Below are positions 10,564-22,189 of a stretch of 64,000 bases of DNA, one piece after another. The DNA is from Lolium rigidum (Eukaryota; Streptophyta; Magnoliopsida; Poales; Poaceae). The notes beneath the pieces are model-generated. The model searched no databases, was not told the origin of the DNA, and saw only the letters and a program-made list of their open reading frames with translations. How positions within the stretch are numbered: the first letter of the stretch is position 1; every line of letters begins with the position of its first letter. The stretch spans positions 34,439,769 to 34,503,768 of the forward strand of contig NC_061514.1 in assembly GCF_022539505.1 (NCBI RefSeq), in the 5' to 3' direction. Both the position numbers and the translations under genes were made by a program.

Positions 10564-11103
10564 ATCCAAAAACCTGATTATAGGCAAATGAATTCAAGTG
10601 GCCTTGCCGCTGCTACTAGGCCACCTCTCTTTGATGGTTTGCACTATAAGAGGTGGCGCACGAGGGTATTCCTCTGGTTTCAAAACCTGAACTGCGATAG
10701 CGCCCTTCTTGGCAAACCTGAGGGTGATCTTACTCCTGCTCAGGAGGAAGCTTATAAGAAAGTCAATGCCATGTTTAAGGCGGCTCTCTTCAGTATTCTT
10801 GCGGACAACATTGTTGACCCGTACATGACTTTTAAGCATGGTAAGGATGCGTGGGATGCACTCGAGGCCAAATTTGGGATCTCGGATGCTGGCATTGAGT
10901 TGTATGTCATGGAGCAATACTATGATTACAAGATAACTGGTGAGCACTCCGTTGTTGAGAAAGCTCATGAGATACAGTCACTTGCCAAAGAACTTGAGCA
11001 GTTCAAGTGTACCCTACCAAACAAGTTTGTGGCCGGTGGCATTATTGCCAAGCTTCCTCCTTCATGGAGAAACTTTGCTACTTCTCTGAAACATAAGAGA
11101 TAA
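10030..11103 (+). CDS. gag: Gag of Copia copy 1, starting inside the LTR (possible intron 10353-10583)
   Basis: An open frame starts in the 5' LTR and crosses into the interior. The LTR part encodes an acidic, Asn/Ala-rich N-terminus (SSDDEFPNDDFFPNIDNLFG followed by an Ala-rich run). The interior part encodes the Copia Gag domain (LFDGLHYKRWRTRVFLWFQN, WDALEAKFG, IAKLPPSWRNFATSLKHKR). Between them 77 codons are T-rich and hydrophobic. A GT at 10353 and an AG at 10583 would remove exactly these 231 bp without changing frame. The frame stops at a TAA (11101-11103) where the sequence context predicts CAA, then continues as the zinc knuckle region. An alternative start is the ATG at 10279. Confidence 0.65.
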   Translation: MRLHLSSSLRRRLRLPHPVLRRAPTGGIVGLWNPVSRRPVRVRGNKVFGERLRATTGNTTSSDDEFPNDDFFPNIDNLFGNLNMGDNNANAAAANIAAAAAAAANSGRYIYLFFSFQILLEFLVLLFGVDTIGLSCLDAICSSTLLICMISSFAMSIVMICQVLVWINSYDNLLIFPTIQKPDYRQMNSSGLAAATRPPLFDGLHYKRWRTRVFLWFQNLNCDSALLGKPEGDLTPAQEEAYKKVNAMFKAALFSILADNIVDPYMTFKHGKDAWDALEAKFGISDAGIELYVMEQYYDYKITGEHSVVEKAHEIQSLAKELEQFKCTLPNKFVAGGIIAKLPPSWRNFATSLKHKR

Positions 11104-14100
11104 GAGTTTTCCGTTTCGTATCTCATTGGGTCTCTTCATGTGGAAGAAAAGGCGAGAGCAAAGGATACACATGCTCGAGAATTTGAGGGAGGTTCTAGTG
11201 CCAATGTGGTACAGAAGAAAAACTTCCAATCCCACAAGTTCAAGAACAAGAATAAATCTAAAGGAAAAGGCAAGTTTGATGGCAAGAACAAGGCCTCACA
11301 CTCAACCAACTTCCAGAAGAAGACTGATAAGAAGAAAGGGGCTTGCCACGTCTGTGGTGAGCCCGACCATTGGGCTCCTAATTGCCCTAATCACTATGAT
11401 AAGCGTGGGAACGGTGGCAAGACCGCTAATGTGGTCATTGGTGGCGATACTGAGATGAAGGACGCTGGGTATGGTATTTTTCCTACTATCCTCTCAATAT
11501 GTAACACTCCTGATTGGTGGATTGATACGGGTGCCAATACACATGTATGTTCTGATGTTTCCATGTTTTCTTCTTATCAGGTCGCAAGGACTTGCTCCGT
11601 GCTGATGGCAAACGGATTACGTGCTTCTATTCATGGTGTTGGTACGGTAAATCTGAAGTTTACTTTGGGAAAGACCATCCAGCTGAAGAATGTGCAACAC
11701 GTCCCCTCCATCAATAAGAATCTCGTCAGCGGATCGCTTTTATGTCGGGATGGTTTTAAGCTGGTTTTTGAGTCCAATAAAGTTGTAATTTCTAAGTATG
11801 GACAATTTGTTGGAAAAGGTTATGAGTGCGGAGGCTTGTTCCGCTTATCTTTATGAGACTTATGTACTCAAATTATTAATCATGTTAGCAATGATAGTGA
11901 GTCCAATATTTGGCATTTACGACTTTGTCATACTAATTTTGGGTGCATGACGCGGCTAGCCAATATGAATTTAATTCCAAAATTTACTACTGTCAAGAGT
12001 TCCAAGTGTCAAGTGTGTGTGCAAGCTAAACAACCTCGCAAGTCTCACAAGACTGATGAGGTAAGATATTTGTCACCGCTGGAACTCATACATTCAGATC
12101 TTTGCGAGATGCATGGCGAGTTGACAAAAGGTGGAAAAAGATACTTCATGACTTTAATTGATGACTCCACTCGATATTGTTATGTGTATCTTATGAAATC
12201 TAAAGATGAAGCTTTTAATCACTTGAAAATCTATAAAGCTAAAGCAGAAAACCAACTTGATCGAAAGATTAAACGGCTTAGGTCCGATCGTGGTTGAGAG
12301 TATTTTTCCAATGAGTTTGATTCTTTTTGTGCGGAGCATGGTATTATCCATGAGAGGACGCCTCCCTACTCACCTCAGACTAATGGGGTGGCCGAAAGAA
12401 AGAACCGTACTCTAACTGATTTGGTTAAAGCCATGCTAGATACGTCGGGTCTATCCAAGGTATGGTGGTGGGAGGCGATAATCACCGCATGTCATGTCCT
12501 AAACCGTGTTACCACAAAGAATAAAACCATTACTCCATTTGAGGAATGGGAAAGGAAAAGGCTGAAACTCTCATACTTACGTACTTGGGGTTGTTTGGCG
12601 AAAGTGAATGTGCCAATACCCAAGAAGCGCAAGCTTGGACCAAAAATCGTGGATTGTGTTTTTCTGGGATATGCATTTCATAGCATTGGCTATAGATTTT
12701 TGATAGTGAAATCTGAGGTATCCGACATGCATGTTGGTACAATTATGGAGTCAAATGATGCGACTTTCTTTGAGGACATCTTTCCCATGAAAGACACGTC
12801 TAGCTCATCAAATCAGGAGATGCCTAGTTCATCCAGTCAGGAGTTAATTACAATTCCTGAACCTACCATTGCGATAGAACACTATGATAATTCTGTGGAG
12901 GACGACAATGAAGCTCCCAAAAGGAGCAAGAGACAGAGGACTGCAAAGTCCTTTGGTCATGATTTCATTGTGTACCTCGTGGATGATACTCCCACTTCTA
13001 TTTCAGAAGCCTATGCATCTCATGATGCTGACTACTGGAAGGAAGTTGTCCGTAGCGAGATGGATTCTATCTTAACTAATGGAACTTGGGAGGTTACTGA
13101 TCGTCCTTATGGGTGCAAACCTGTAGGATGCAAGTGGGTGTTCAAAAAAAAGCTTAGGCCCAATGGTACTATTAAAAAGTACAAGGCACGACTTGTGGCC
13201 AAGGGTTATACTCAGAAAGAAGGCGAAGACTTCTTTGATACATACTCACCTGTAGCTCAACTGACCACTATTCGAGTACTACTTTCCTTGGCTGCCTCAC
13301 ATGGTCTTCTCGTTCATCAAATGGATGTTAAGACAGCTTTCCTAAACGGAGAGCTCGATGAGGAAATCTATATGGAGCAGCCTGATGGATTTGTAGTAGA
13401 TGGTCAAGAAGGAAAGGTGTGTAAGTTGTTGAACTCTTTGTATGGTCTTAAGCAAGCAACTAAGCAGTGGCATGAGAAGTTCGAAAGAACCTTAACCGCC
13501 GAAGGCTTTGTTGTAAACGAAGCTGATAAGTGTGTATACTATCGCCATGGTGGGGCGAGGGAGTTATCCTTTGCCTCTATGTTGATGACATATTGATATT
13601 TGGAACCAGCCTTATTGTTATTAAGGAGGTCAAGGAGTTCCTATCTCGATGTTTTGAGATGAAGGACTTAGGAGTAGCTGATGTAATCTTAAACATCAAG
13701 CTTCTCAAGGATGATGATGGTGGGATTACATTGCTTCAATCCCACTATGTGGAAAAGATATTGAGTCGCTTCGGGTATATCGACTGCAAGTCTTCTCCAA
13801 CGCCTTATGATCCTAGTGTGATAATTCGAAAGAACAAAAGAGCTGCTAGAGATCAATTGACATATTCTCAAATCATTGGCTCGCTTATATGTTGTATTAG
13901 CCGAGCGCCACGACATCTCCTTCTGCTGTAAGCAAATTGGCTCGATTTGTATCAAGACACTGGAGATGTTCATTGGCATGCTCTTGAGAGAGTTTTGTGC
14001 TATTTGAAAGGCAATGCGAGCTATGGTATTCACTATCTTGGGTATCCGAGGGTATTTGAGGGTTATAGTGATTCCAATTGGATTTACGATGTTGATGAGA

Positions 14101-14534
14101 CTAAGGCCACAAGTGGTTATTTGTTTACACTTGGTGGTGGCACTGTTTCCTGGAAGTCTTGCAAGCGAGGCCATCTTAACGAGGTCAACAATGGAAGCAG
14201 AACTCACGTCACTGAGACAACACTCGTCATGAAACGGTGGCTTTGTGAGCTCTTGATGGACTTACCTGTGGTTGAGAAACCAATACCCGCTATTCCTATG
14301 AACTGTGATAGTCAAACTGTGATCATCAAAGTAAACAGTTCTAAGGATAATATGAAGTCATCAAGGCATGTGAAGAGGAGATTAAAATCTGCCAGGAAAA
14401 TGAGAAACTCCGGAGTTATTGCATTGGATTATATCCAAACGTCTAGAAACTTGGCAGATCCTTTCACAAAGTGTCTATCACGAAATGTGATAGAGAATGC
14501 ATCGAGGGAGATGGGCTTGAGACCCACACTATGA
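11104..14534 (+). pseudogene. Copia copy 1 pol (zinc knuckle, protease, integrase, RT, RNase H), disrupted
   Basis: Pieces in order: a CCHC knuckle ([14 protein letters not shown], from 11344); protease active site [14 protein letters not shown] (about 11515); a GAG-pre-integrase/integrase zinc region to about 12060; the integrase core with IHSDLCEMHGE, then RSDRG and the NGVAERKNRT glutamate (12088-12420); reverse transcriptase from WKEVVRSEM (about 13036) with CLYVDDILIFG (about 13570); and RNase H with SDSNW (about 14070), ending at 14534. Disabling changes include stops at 11854 and 12295, a frame break near 13560, and small indels near 13900, 13960 and 14165. The indels near 13900-14220 are absent from the copy after the gap, which is unbroken there. 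Confidence 0.9.
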
Positions 14535-15095
14535 GTTGCCTACAGTGGTAACCCACTCTATGTGATCGGAGATCCCATGAATTAGAGCTGGGAGACAAGC
14601 TGTTAGTCAGCTGGGAGGAGAGTATCCCTATACTAAATTTACCCTCTCCGTGAAGATGCAATACTCTCCTGATCTACATGCCAGGTTGATATTTATCTTA
14701 ATGTGTTCTAAGTGGCTTATTCAAGCTAGCAAAGATGTTGTCCTGCAGAACATCTTCTGAAGAACACACCTATGTGAGTCTGATTGTTAAACATCGCAAT
14801 CTATGAGAGTTGGGTGCTCTCTAAATAAACTCATGAAAGCCCCAGAGTATGACGTATAAGCTCCACACCGCGAGGAAGCCTCACGGCAGCCCTGTATCGG
14901 TCTAGGCTTTGTGTGAAGCTAGTTCGCAGAAAACTTGTAGTTCAAGGCATAGTCCACTATCCAAGTTGCAAACTAGTGTAATATGAAGTTCTTTGTGGAA
15001 GTTCAACTTAACGGTCATTCCACCGTGCACCGGTATATAAAACAATGATTCCGGAATAATGGTATTAGATGTGCCAATGAGACTTTGTGGGGGAT
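14535..15095 (+). other. 3' non-coding region and polypurine tract of Copia copy 1
   Basis: Non-coding tail between RNase H and the 3' LTR. It ends in the purine tract TTTGTGGGGGAT (15084-15095), directly before TGCTGG. Confidence 0.8.
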
Positions 15096-16062
15096 TGCTG
15101 GAATTTGGCCTTGGGCCCTACCCATGTCCCAATACAAATTATGAAATTCTCTTGGCCCATGTGGAAATGGCAAGGGGTGGGACTAAAGTTTAGTCCCACA
15201 TTGCTAGTTGGGAGAGAGTTGGAGTGGTATATAAGGTGGGTTGTTCTAGACCTAGTAAGTGAGTGAGAAGAGGGAGAGCCCTCGCGCACTCCTCCTCCTC
15301 CGCCGCGCCTCGCCACGCCTCGCCTCGTCACGACGCGCCGCGGGTTGCGGGAATCTTGCCGAGCCAAGCTTAGCTTTTTGCTGTTGGGGAAATTAATTGT
15401 GTAATCAATTACGAGTGATTAACGTGCGCGTTAATGGAGCCATTTCGCTCCGGTTTTTCTGGATCATGGACTCGTACGTGGACTGTGCCCCACGACCTTC
15501 CCGAACCGCACTATATAAGCGCGGACGCAAACCCTAGCCTGTATGCAACACCATATGCGACTGCCTCTTCCTCATCCCGTCCTTCGGCGTGCACCGACCG
15601 GCGGGACGAGAGGCCTCCGAACCCCGTCGCCTCTCGTAGACCCGTACGGGTGAGGGGCAATCGAGGTTTTTGGAGAGCGCTTACGCGCGACTACCGGCAA
15701 CACGACGATCGTCCGACGACGAGTTCCCCAACGACGACTTCTTCCCTAACATCGACAACCTCTTCGGCAATCTCAACATGGGCAACAACAACGCCGATGC
15801 TGCTGCTGCCAACATCGCTGCTGCCGCTGCTACGGCGGCCAACGCGGGACGGTACATATACTTGTCTTTCTCGTTTCAGATCCTGCAAGAGTTTCTAGTA
15901 CTGCTTTTTGGAGTAGATACGATAGGATTATCTTGCCTAGATGCTATATGTTCATCTACTCTGTTGATTTGCATAATTAGTTCATTTGCTATGTCTATAG
16001 TCATGATTTGTCAAGTATTAGTTTGGATTAATTTATATGATAATTTGCTTATATTTCCAACG
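15096..16062 (+). repeat. 3' LTR of Copia copy 1
   Basis: Same layout as the 5' LTR. The last base reads G instead of A (CCAACG), followed by the GTCAC duplication. It is nearly identical to 22190-23150. Confidence 0.93.
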
Positions 16063-16067
16063 GTCAC

Positions 16068-16283
16068 ATCAGCTTTAATCCGTGGTGATTCCCCTCTGCC
16101 GTCTTTCTACCCAATTCACTCCCCTTCCATTCTCATCGTGCTCCACCAAGGGCGTCCATCCATGAAACAGCGAGCATGGTGATCCGGAGAGAGAGCATGG
16201 AGCTGCTCCACTGGCTGCCTACCCACCCCTGAGCATCTACCGTGACTTGATTCGGCGCGTTGCCGTGTCCGGAGCGTAGATAA
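16068..16283 (+). pseudogene. EXO70: EXO70 alpha 5' relic (before gap)
   Basis: From about 16094 the sequence matches the EXO70 beta leader and first codons (24605-24815), including the CTCATCGTGCTCCACCAAGG leader and the block for STAAYP, SIYRDLIRRVAVSG. The codon after SGA is TAG. Relative to beta, the region of the first ATG has lost about 30 bp, and this copy carries extra single bases that its post-gap version (23156-23365) lacks. It continues for a short way after the Harbinger insertion (16757-16830) and then diverges. EXO70 would be an exocyst subunit; this copy cannot make one. Confidence 0.75.
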
Positions 16284-16756
16284 AGACATCTCCAATGGGA
16301 CGGGAAAAAAATTATCCATTTTTATCCGATTTAGTCCATTTGGGTCACATGCCGGACGATTTGAGTCAGTTTGCATCGCGGACACATACGGGAGGACTCA
16401 TTTTGTCCTACACAACAGCTATGTGGTCATGTGTTGTGGTCCATTCCCATGTGGGCGTGTGAACATGTACCACCAAAATCGAAAAGGTGGTGCTGCTGGC
16501 AAATGAGAGCATTTAAGCATAGAGGGACCATGGCCCAGCCTGTCCTGCCAGCATGGGAGGAAGAGCGAGGCCGGACACCGGTCGCCGTCCAGGCTCGACC
16601 CATCGATGACGCAAATTTGGTGAGACGGATGGATCGCGTGCGGACAGTCGTTCCATTTGCGTCTTTCTTGCGGGAGGCCATCTTTTTGGTCAGCATGTCC
16701 GTGCGGACCATTTCGGACTACGTAGGACAGGATATGTAGCCCCGTTGTAGATGCCC
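16284..16756. mobile_element. PIF/Harbinger-type non-autonomous DNA element (TSD TAA)
   Basis: 473 bp with ends AGACATCTCCAATGGG and CCCCGTTGTAGATGCCC (inverted repeats, imperfect), flanked by TAA at 16281-16283 and 16757-16759. TAA/TTA targets and such TIRs fit PIF/Harbinger. Removing it restores the alignment of the EXO70 relic to EXO70 beta. No transposase is encoded. Confidence 0.8.
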
Positions 16757-16829
16757 TAAGATCCCCTCTCTTCTCCCACTCCCGATCCATGCCATAGCGG
16801 ATCACCGCCTCCTTTATTGAAGCCGAGCC

Positions 16830-17376
16830 AGGTAGCCCGCGCGCCGCTAGCCAGCTCTCGGCCGGGCAAGTCAATGCACCAACCATGTCGACTACCACAA
16901 GAATGCCATGAGACCGAGAGGCCGAGCCACCGCCACCAAGGCAAACGATGATAGCATCACCACGACAATGCCACAAGGCCGAGAGACATTATTGGAGCGT
17001 CGCAGCCACAACCCGAGCGCCGCTCACCAAACCTTCATCGCTAAAATCAAAAAAAAATTGAGCCCTCCCACCGATCGGGAGCCAAGATTCACCCGCTCCT
17101 CCATGGCCCGAAGACCACATAATTAGGGCAGACTCGGTGGCTTGGGAACCCTAATCGCATCTTTGATCACCTCTACCGTGGCATACCGGTTCATCTTAGT
17201 CGGCTGATGAATATGCGCATTTAGCTATATGAATGTACTATTATTTTACCAATTCATGATCGACCTTTTACTCTCACATAAAGTATCGGAGCACGTACTA
17301 GAACTAACTCTTGCATAAGACCTTGCATACATTTTCTCCTTTTTTCCCTCCAAACTCCTTTTTCCCCAAACTAAAA
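16830..17376. other. Unclassified moderately GC-rich repeat DNA before the gap
   Basis: No gene recognised. It matches 23900-24439 closely, with many one-base indels. It stops at the N gap exactly where the second copy continues as AAACTAAAACAGATG. Confidence 0.6.
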
Positions 17377-17476
17377 NNNNNNNNNNNNNNNNNNNNNNNN
17401 NNNNNNNNNNNNNNNNNNNNNNNNNNNNNNNNNNNNNNNNNNNNNNNNNNNNNNNNNNNNNNNNNNNNNNNNNNNN
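17377..17476. other. Assembly gap (100 N)
   Basis: Exactly 100 N, a conventional scaffold gap of unknown true size. The roughly 7 kb after it repeats the roughly 7 kb before it. Confidence 1.
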
Positions 17477-17680
17477 CTAGAGTTTCCTAGTACCGCTGTT
17501 TGGAGTAGATGCGATAGGATTATCTTGCCTAGATGCTATATGTTCATCTACTCTGTTGATATGCATGATTAGTTCATCTTGCTATTTCTGTAGTCATGAT
17601 TTGTCAAGTATTAGTTTGGATTAGTTCATATGATAATTTGCTTATATATTCCAACAATCCAAAAACCTGATTATAGGCAA

Positions 17681-18199
17681 ATGAATTCAAGTGGCATTGC
17701 CGCTGCTACTAGGCCGCCTCTCTTTGATGGTTCGCACTATAAGAGGTGGCGCACGAGGGCAATTCCTCCGGTTTCAAAACCTGAACTACGATAGCGCCCT
17801 TCATGGCAAACCTGAGGGTGATCTTTCTCCTGCTCAGGAGGAAGCTTACAAGAAAGTCGATGCCATGTTTAAGGTGGCTCTCTTCAGTATTCTTGTGGAC
17901 AACATTGTTGACCCGCACATGACTTTTGAGCATGGTAAGGATGCGTGGGATGCACTCGAGGCCAAATTTGGGGTCTCGGATGCTGGCACTGAATTGTATG
18001 TCATGGAGCAATACTATGACTACAAGATGACTCGGTGAGCGCTCCGTTGTTGAGAAAGCTCATGAGATACACATACTTGCCAAAGAACTTGAGCAGCTTC
18101 AAGTGTACCTACCGGACAAATTTGTGGCCAGTGGCATTATTGCCAAGCTTCCTTCTTCGTGGAGGAACTTTGCTACTTCTCTAAAATACAAGAGATAAG
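17681..18199 (+). pseudogene. Copia second version: gag, disrupted
   Basis: Encodes the same Gag domain as 10590-11100. Extra bases near 17760, 18030 and 18092, relative to copy 1, break the frame. The TAA after KYKR (18196-18198) is shared with copy 1, so that stop is a real feature of the element. Confidence 0.85.
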
Positions 18200-20692
18200 A
18201 GTTTTCCGTTTCGGATCTCATTGGGTCTCTTCATGTGGAAGAAAAGGTGAGAGCAAAGGACACACGTGCTCAAGATTTTGAGGGAGGTTCTAGTGCCAAT
18301 GTGGTACATAAGAAAAACTTCCAATCCCACAAGTTCAAGAACAAGAATAAATCTGAAGGCAAAGGCAAGTTTGATGGCAAGAACAAGGCCTCACACTCAA
18401 CCAACTTCAAGAAGAAGACTGATAAGAAGAAAGGGGCTTGCCACGTCTGTGGTGAGCCTGACCATTGGGCTCCTAATTGCCCTAATCGCTATGATAAGCG
18501 TGGGAACGGCGGCAAGACCGCTAATGTTGTTATTGCTGGCGATACTGAGATGAAGGACGCTGGATACGGTATTTTTCCTAGTGTCCTTTTAGTATGTAAC
18601 TCTCCTGATTGGTGGATTGATACGGGTGCCAATACACATGTATGTTCTGATGTTTCCATGTTTTCTTCTTATCAGGTCGCAAGGACTTGCTCCGTGCTGA
18701 TGGGAAACGGCTCACGTGCTTCTGTTCATGGTGTTGGTACAGTAAATCTGAAGTTTACTTCGGGGAAGACCATCCAATTGAAGAATGTGCAGCACGTTCC
18801 CTCCATCAATAAGAATCTCGTCAGCGGATCGCTTTTATGTCGAGATGGTTTTAAGTTGGCTTTTTAGTCCAATAAAGTTGTAATTTCTAAGTATGGACAA
18901 TTTGTTGGAAAAGGTTATGAGTGCGGAGGCTTGTTCCGCTTATCTTTATCAGACTTATGTACTCAAATTATTAATCATGTTAGCAATGATAGTGAGTCCA
19001 ATATTTGGCATTCACGACTTTGTCATATTAATTTTGGGTGCATGACGCGGCTAGCCAATATGAATTTAATTCCAAAATTTACTACTGTCAAGAGTTCCAA
19101 GTGTCAAGTGTGTGTGCAAGCTAAACAACCTCGCAAGTCTCACAAGACCGATCGAGGTAAGATATTTGTCACCGCTGGAACTCATACATTCAGCATCTTT
19201 GCGAGATGCATGGCGAGTTGACAAAAGGTGGAAAAAGATACTTCATGACTTTAATTGATGACTCCACTCGATATTGTTATGTGTATCTTATGAAATCTAA
19301 AGATGAAGCTTTTAATCACTTCAAAATCTATAAAGCTGAAGCAGAAAACCAACTTGATTGAAAGATTAAACGGCTTAGGTCTGATCGTGGTTGAGAGTAT
19401 TTTTCCAATGAGTTTGATTCTTTTTGTGCGGAGCATGGTATTATCCATGAGAGGACGCCTCCCTACTCACCTCAGTCTAATGGGGTGGCCGAAAGAAAGA
19501 ACCATACTCTAACTGATTTGGTTAACGCCATGTTAGATACATCGGGTCTATCCAAGGTATGGTGGGGGAAGCAATAATGACCGCGTGTCATGTCCTAAAC
19601 CGTGTTCCCACAAAGAACAAAACCATTACTCCGTTTGAGGAATGTGAAAGGAAAAGGCTGAAACTCTCCTACTTACGTACTTGGGGTTGTTTGGCGAAAG
19701 TGAATGTGCCAATACCCAAGAAGCGCAAGCTTGGACCAAAAACCGTGGATTGTGTTTTTCTGGGATATGCATTTCATAGCATTGGCTATAGATTTTTGAT
19801 AGTGAAATCTGAGGTATCCGACATGCATGTTGGTACAATTATGGAGTCGAATGATGCGAATTTCTTTGAGGACATCTTTCCCATGAAAGATGCGCCTAGT
19901 TCATCAAATCAAGAGATGCCTAGTTCATCAAGTCAGGAGTTAATTACAATTCCTGAACCTACCATTGCGATAGAACACTATGATAATCCTGTGGAGGACG
20001 ACAATGAAGCTCCCAAAAGGAGCAAGAGACAGAGGACTGCAAAGTCCTTTGGTCATGATTTCATTGTGTACCTCATGGATGATACTCCCACTTCTATTTC
20101 GAAGCCTATGCATCTCATGATGCCGACTCATCGGAAGGAAGTTGTCCGTAGCGAGATGGATTCTATCTTAACTAATGGAACTTGGGAGGTTACTGATCGT
20201 CCTTATGGGTGCAAACCTGTAGGATGCAAGTGGGTGTTCAAGAAAAAGCTTAGGCCCGATGGTACTATTAAAAAGTACAAGGCACGACTTGTGGCCAAGG
20301 GTTATACTCAGAAAGAAGGCGAAGACTTCTTTGATACATACTCACCTGTAGATCGACTGACCACTATTCGAGTACTACTTTCCTTGGCTGCCTCCCATGG
20401 TCTTCTCGTTCATCAAATGGATGTTAAGACAGACTTTCCTAAACGGAGAGCTCGATGAGGAAATCTATATGGAGCAGCCTGATGGATTTGTAGTAGATGG
20501 TCAAGAAGGAAAGGTGTGTAAGTTGTTGAACTCTTTGTATGGTCTTAAGCAAGCAACTAAGCAGTGGCATGAGAAGTTCGAAAGAACCTTAACCGCTGAA
20601 GGCTTTGTTGTAAACGAAGCTGATAAGTGTGTATACTATCGCCATGGTGGGGCGAGGGAGTTATCCTTTGCCTCTATGTTGATGACATATTG
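18200..20692 (+). pseudogene. Copia second version: zinc knuckle, protease, integrase, first part of RT
   Basis: [14 protein letters not shown] (from 18441) and [14 protein letters not shown] (about 18612) are intact in the frame 18235-18867, which ends in TAG. Integrase and RT pieces follow in several frames. The TGA inside RSDRG is shared with copy 1 (12295 and 19392). Extra bases at about 19153, 19194 and 20433 are private to this version, mostly towards the gap end. Confidence 0.85.
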
Positions 20693-21631
20693 ATATTTGG
20701 AACCAGCCTTATTGTTATTAAGGAGGTCAAGGAGTTCCTATCTCGATGTTTTGAGATGAAGGACTTAGGAGTAGCTGATGTAATCTTAAACATCAAGCTT
20801 CTCAAGGATGATGATGGTGGGATTACATTGCTTCAATCCCACTATGTGGAAAAGATATTGAGTCGCTTCGGGTATATCGACTGCAAGTCTTCTCCAACGC
20901 CTTATGATCCTAGTGTGATAATTCGAAAGAACAAAAGAGCTGCTAGAGATCAATTGACATATTCTCAAATCATTGGCTCGCTTATGTATTTAGCCAGCGC
21001 CACGAGGCCTGACATCTCCTTTGCTGTAAGCAAATTGGCTCGATTTGTATCAAGACCTGGAGATGTTCATTGGCATGCTCTTGAGAGAGTTTTGTGCTAT
21101 TTGAAAGGCAATGCGAGCTATGGTATTCACTATACTGGGTATCCGAGGGTATTTGAGGGTTATAGTGATTCCAATTGGATTTCTGATGTTGATGAGACTA
21201 AGGCCACAAGTGGTTATTTGTTTACACTTGGTGGTGGCACTGTTTCCTGGAAGTCTTGCAAGCAGGCCATCTTAACGAGGTCAACAATGGAAGCAGAACT
21301 CACAGCACTAGACACTGCCACTGTTGAAACAGAGTGGCTTTGTGAGCTCTTGATGGACTTACCTGTGGTTGAGAAACCAATACCCGCTATTCCTATGAAC
21401 TGTGATAGTCAAACTGTGATCATCAAAGTAAACAGTTCTAAGGATAATATGAAGTCATCAAGGCATGTGAAGAGGAGATTGAAATCTGTCAGGAAAATGA
21501 GAAACTCCGGAGTTATTGCGTTGGATTATATCCAAACGTCTAGAAACTTGGCAGATCCTTTCACGAAGGGTCTATCACGAAATGTGATAGAGAATGCATC
21601 GAGGGAGATGGGCTTGAGACCCACACTATGA
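20627..21631 (+). CDS. Copia second version: RT palm to RNase H, uninterrupted
   Basis: A 334-codon frame covering the RT palm (LCLYVDDILIFGTS), the thumb, the TRPDISFAVSKLARFVSRPG block and RNase H (SDSNW, TRSTMEAELTALDTATVETE, then ADPFTKGLSRN). It ends at TAG 21629-21631. In copy 1 the same region (13530-14534) is broken by small indels. Upstream frames are disrupted, so no full polyprotein is made. Confidence 0.85.
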   Translation: MCILSPWWGEGVILCLYVDDILIFGTSLIVIKEVKEFLSRCFEMKDLGVADVILNIKLLKDDDGGITLLQSHYVEKILSRFGYIDCKSSPTPYDPSVIIRKNKRAARDQLTYSQIIGSLMYLASATRPDISFAVSKLARFVSRPGDVHWHALERVLCYLKGNASYGIHYTGYPRVFEGYSDSNWISDVDETKATSGYLFTLGGGTVSWKSCKQAILTRSTMEAELTALDTATVETEWLCELLMDLPVVEKPIPAIPMNCDSQTVIIKVNSSKDNMKSSRHVKRRLKSVRKMRNSGVIALDYIQTSRNLADPFTKGLSRNVIENASREMGLRPTL

Positions 21632-22189
21632 CTTGCCTACAGTTGTAACCCACTCTATGTGATCGGAGATCCCGTGAATTAGAGCCGGGAGACAAGCTAT
21701 TAGTCAGCTGGGAGGAGAGTATCCCTATACTGAATTTATAGTCTCCTTGAAGATGCAATACTCTCCTGATCTACATGCCAGGTTGATATTTATCTTAATG
21801 TGTTCTAAGTGGCTTATTCAAGCTAGCAAAGATGTTGTCCTGCAGAACATCTTCTGAAGAACACACCTATGTGAGTCTGATTGTTAAACATCGCAATCTA
21901 TGAGAGTTGGGTGCTCTCTAATAAACTCATGAAAGCCCCAGAGTATGACGTATAAGCTCCACACCGCGAGGAAGCCTCACGGCAGCCCTGTATCGGTCTA
22001 GGCTTTGTGTGAAGCTAGTTCGCAGAAAACTTGTAGTTCAAGGCATAGTCCACTATCCAAGTTGCAAACTAGTGTAATATGAAGTTCTTTGTGGAAGTTC
22101 AACTTAACAGTCTCCACCGTGCACTGGTATATAAAACAATAATTCTGGAATAATGGTATTAGATGTGCCAATGAGACTTTGTGGGGGAT
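21632..22189 (+). other. 3' non-coding region and polypurine tract, second Copia version
   Basis: Counterpart of 14535-15095, ending in TTTGTGGGGGAT before the LTR. Confidence 0.75.

Larger units (their letters stand above)
9590..16062 (+). mobile_element. Copia LTR retrotransposon, copy 1 (TSD GTCAC)
   Basis: LTRs of 974 bp (9590-10563) and 967 bp (15096-16062) begin TGCTGGAAT and end TTCCAACA or TTCCAACG. The 5-bp target duplication GTCAC is at 9585-9589 and 16063-16067. The domain order between the LTRs is Gag, protease, integrase, reverse transcriptase, RNase H, which is Copia order. Several stops and frameshifts disable it. No Met-tRNA primer site follows the 5' LTR. The insertion split an EXO70 relic. 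A second version of the same element at the same insertion site appears after the sequence gap. Confidence 0.95.
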
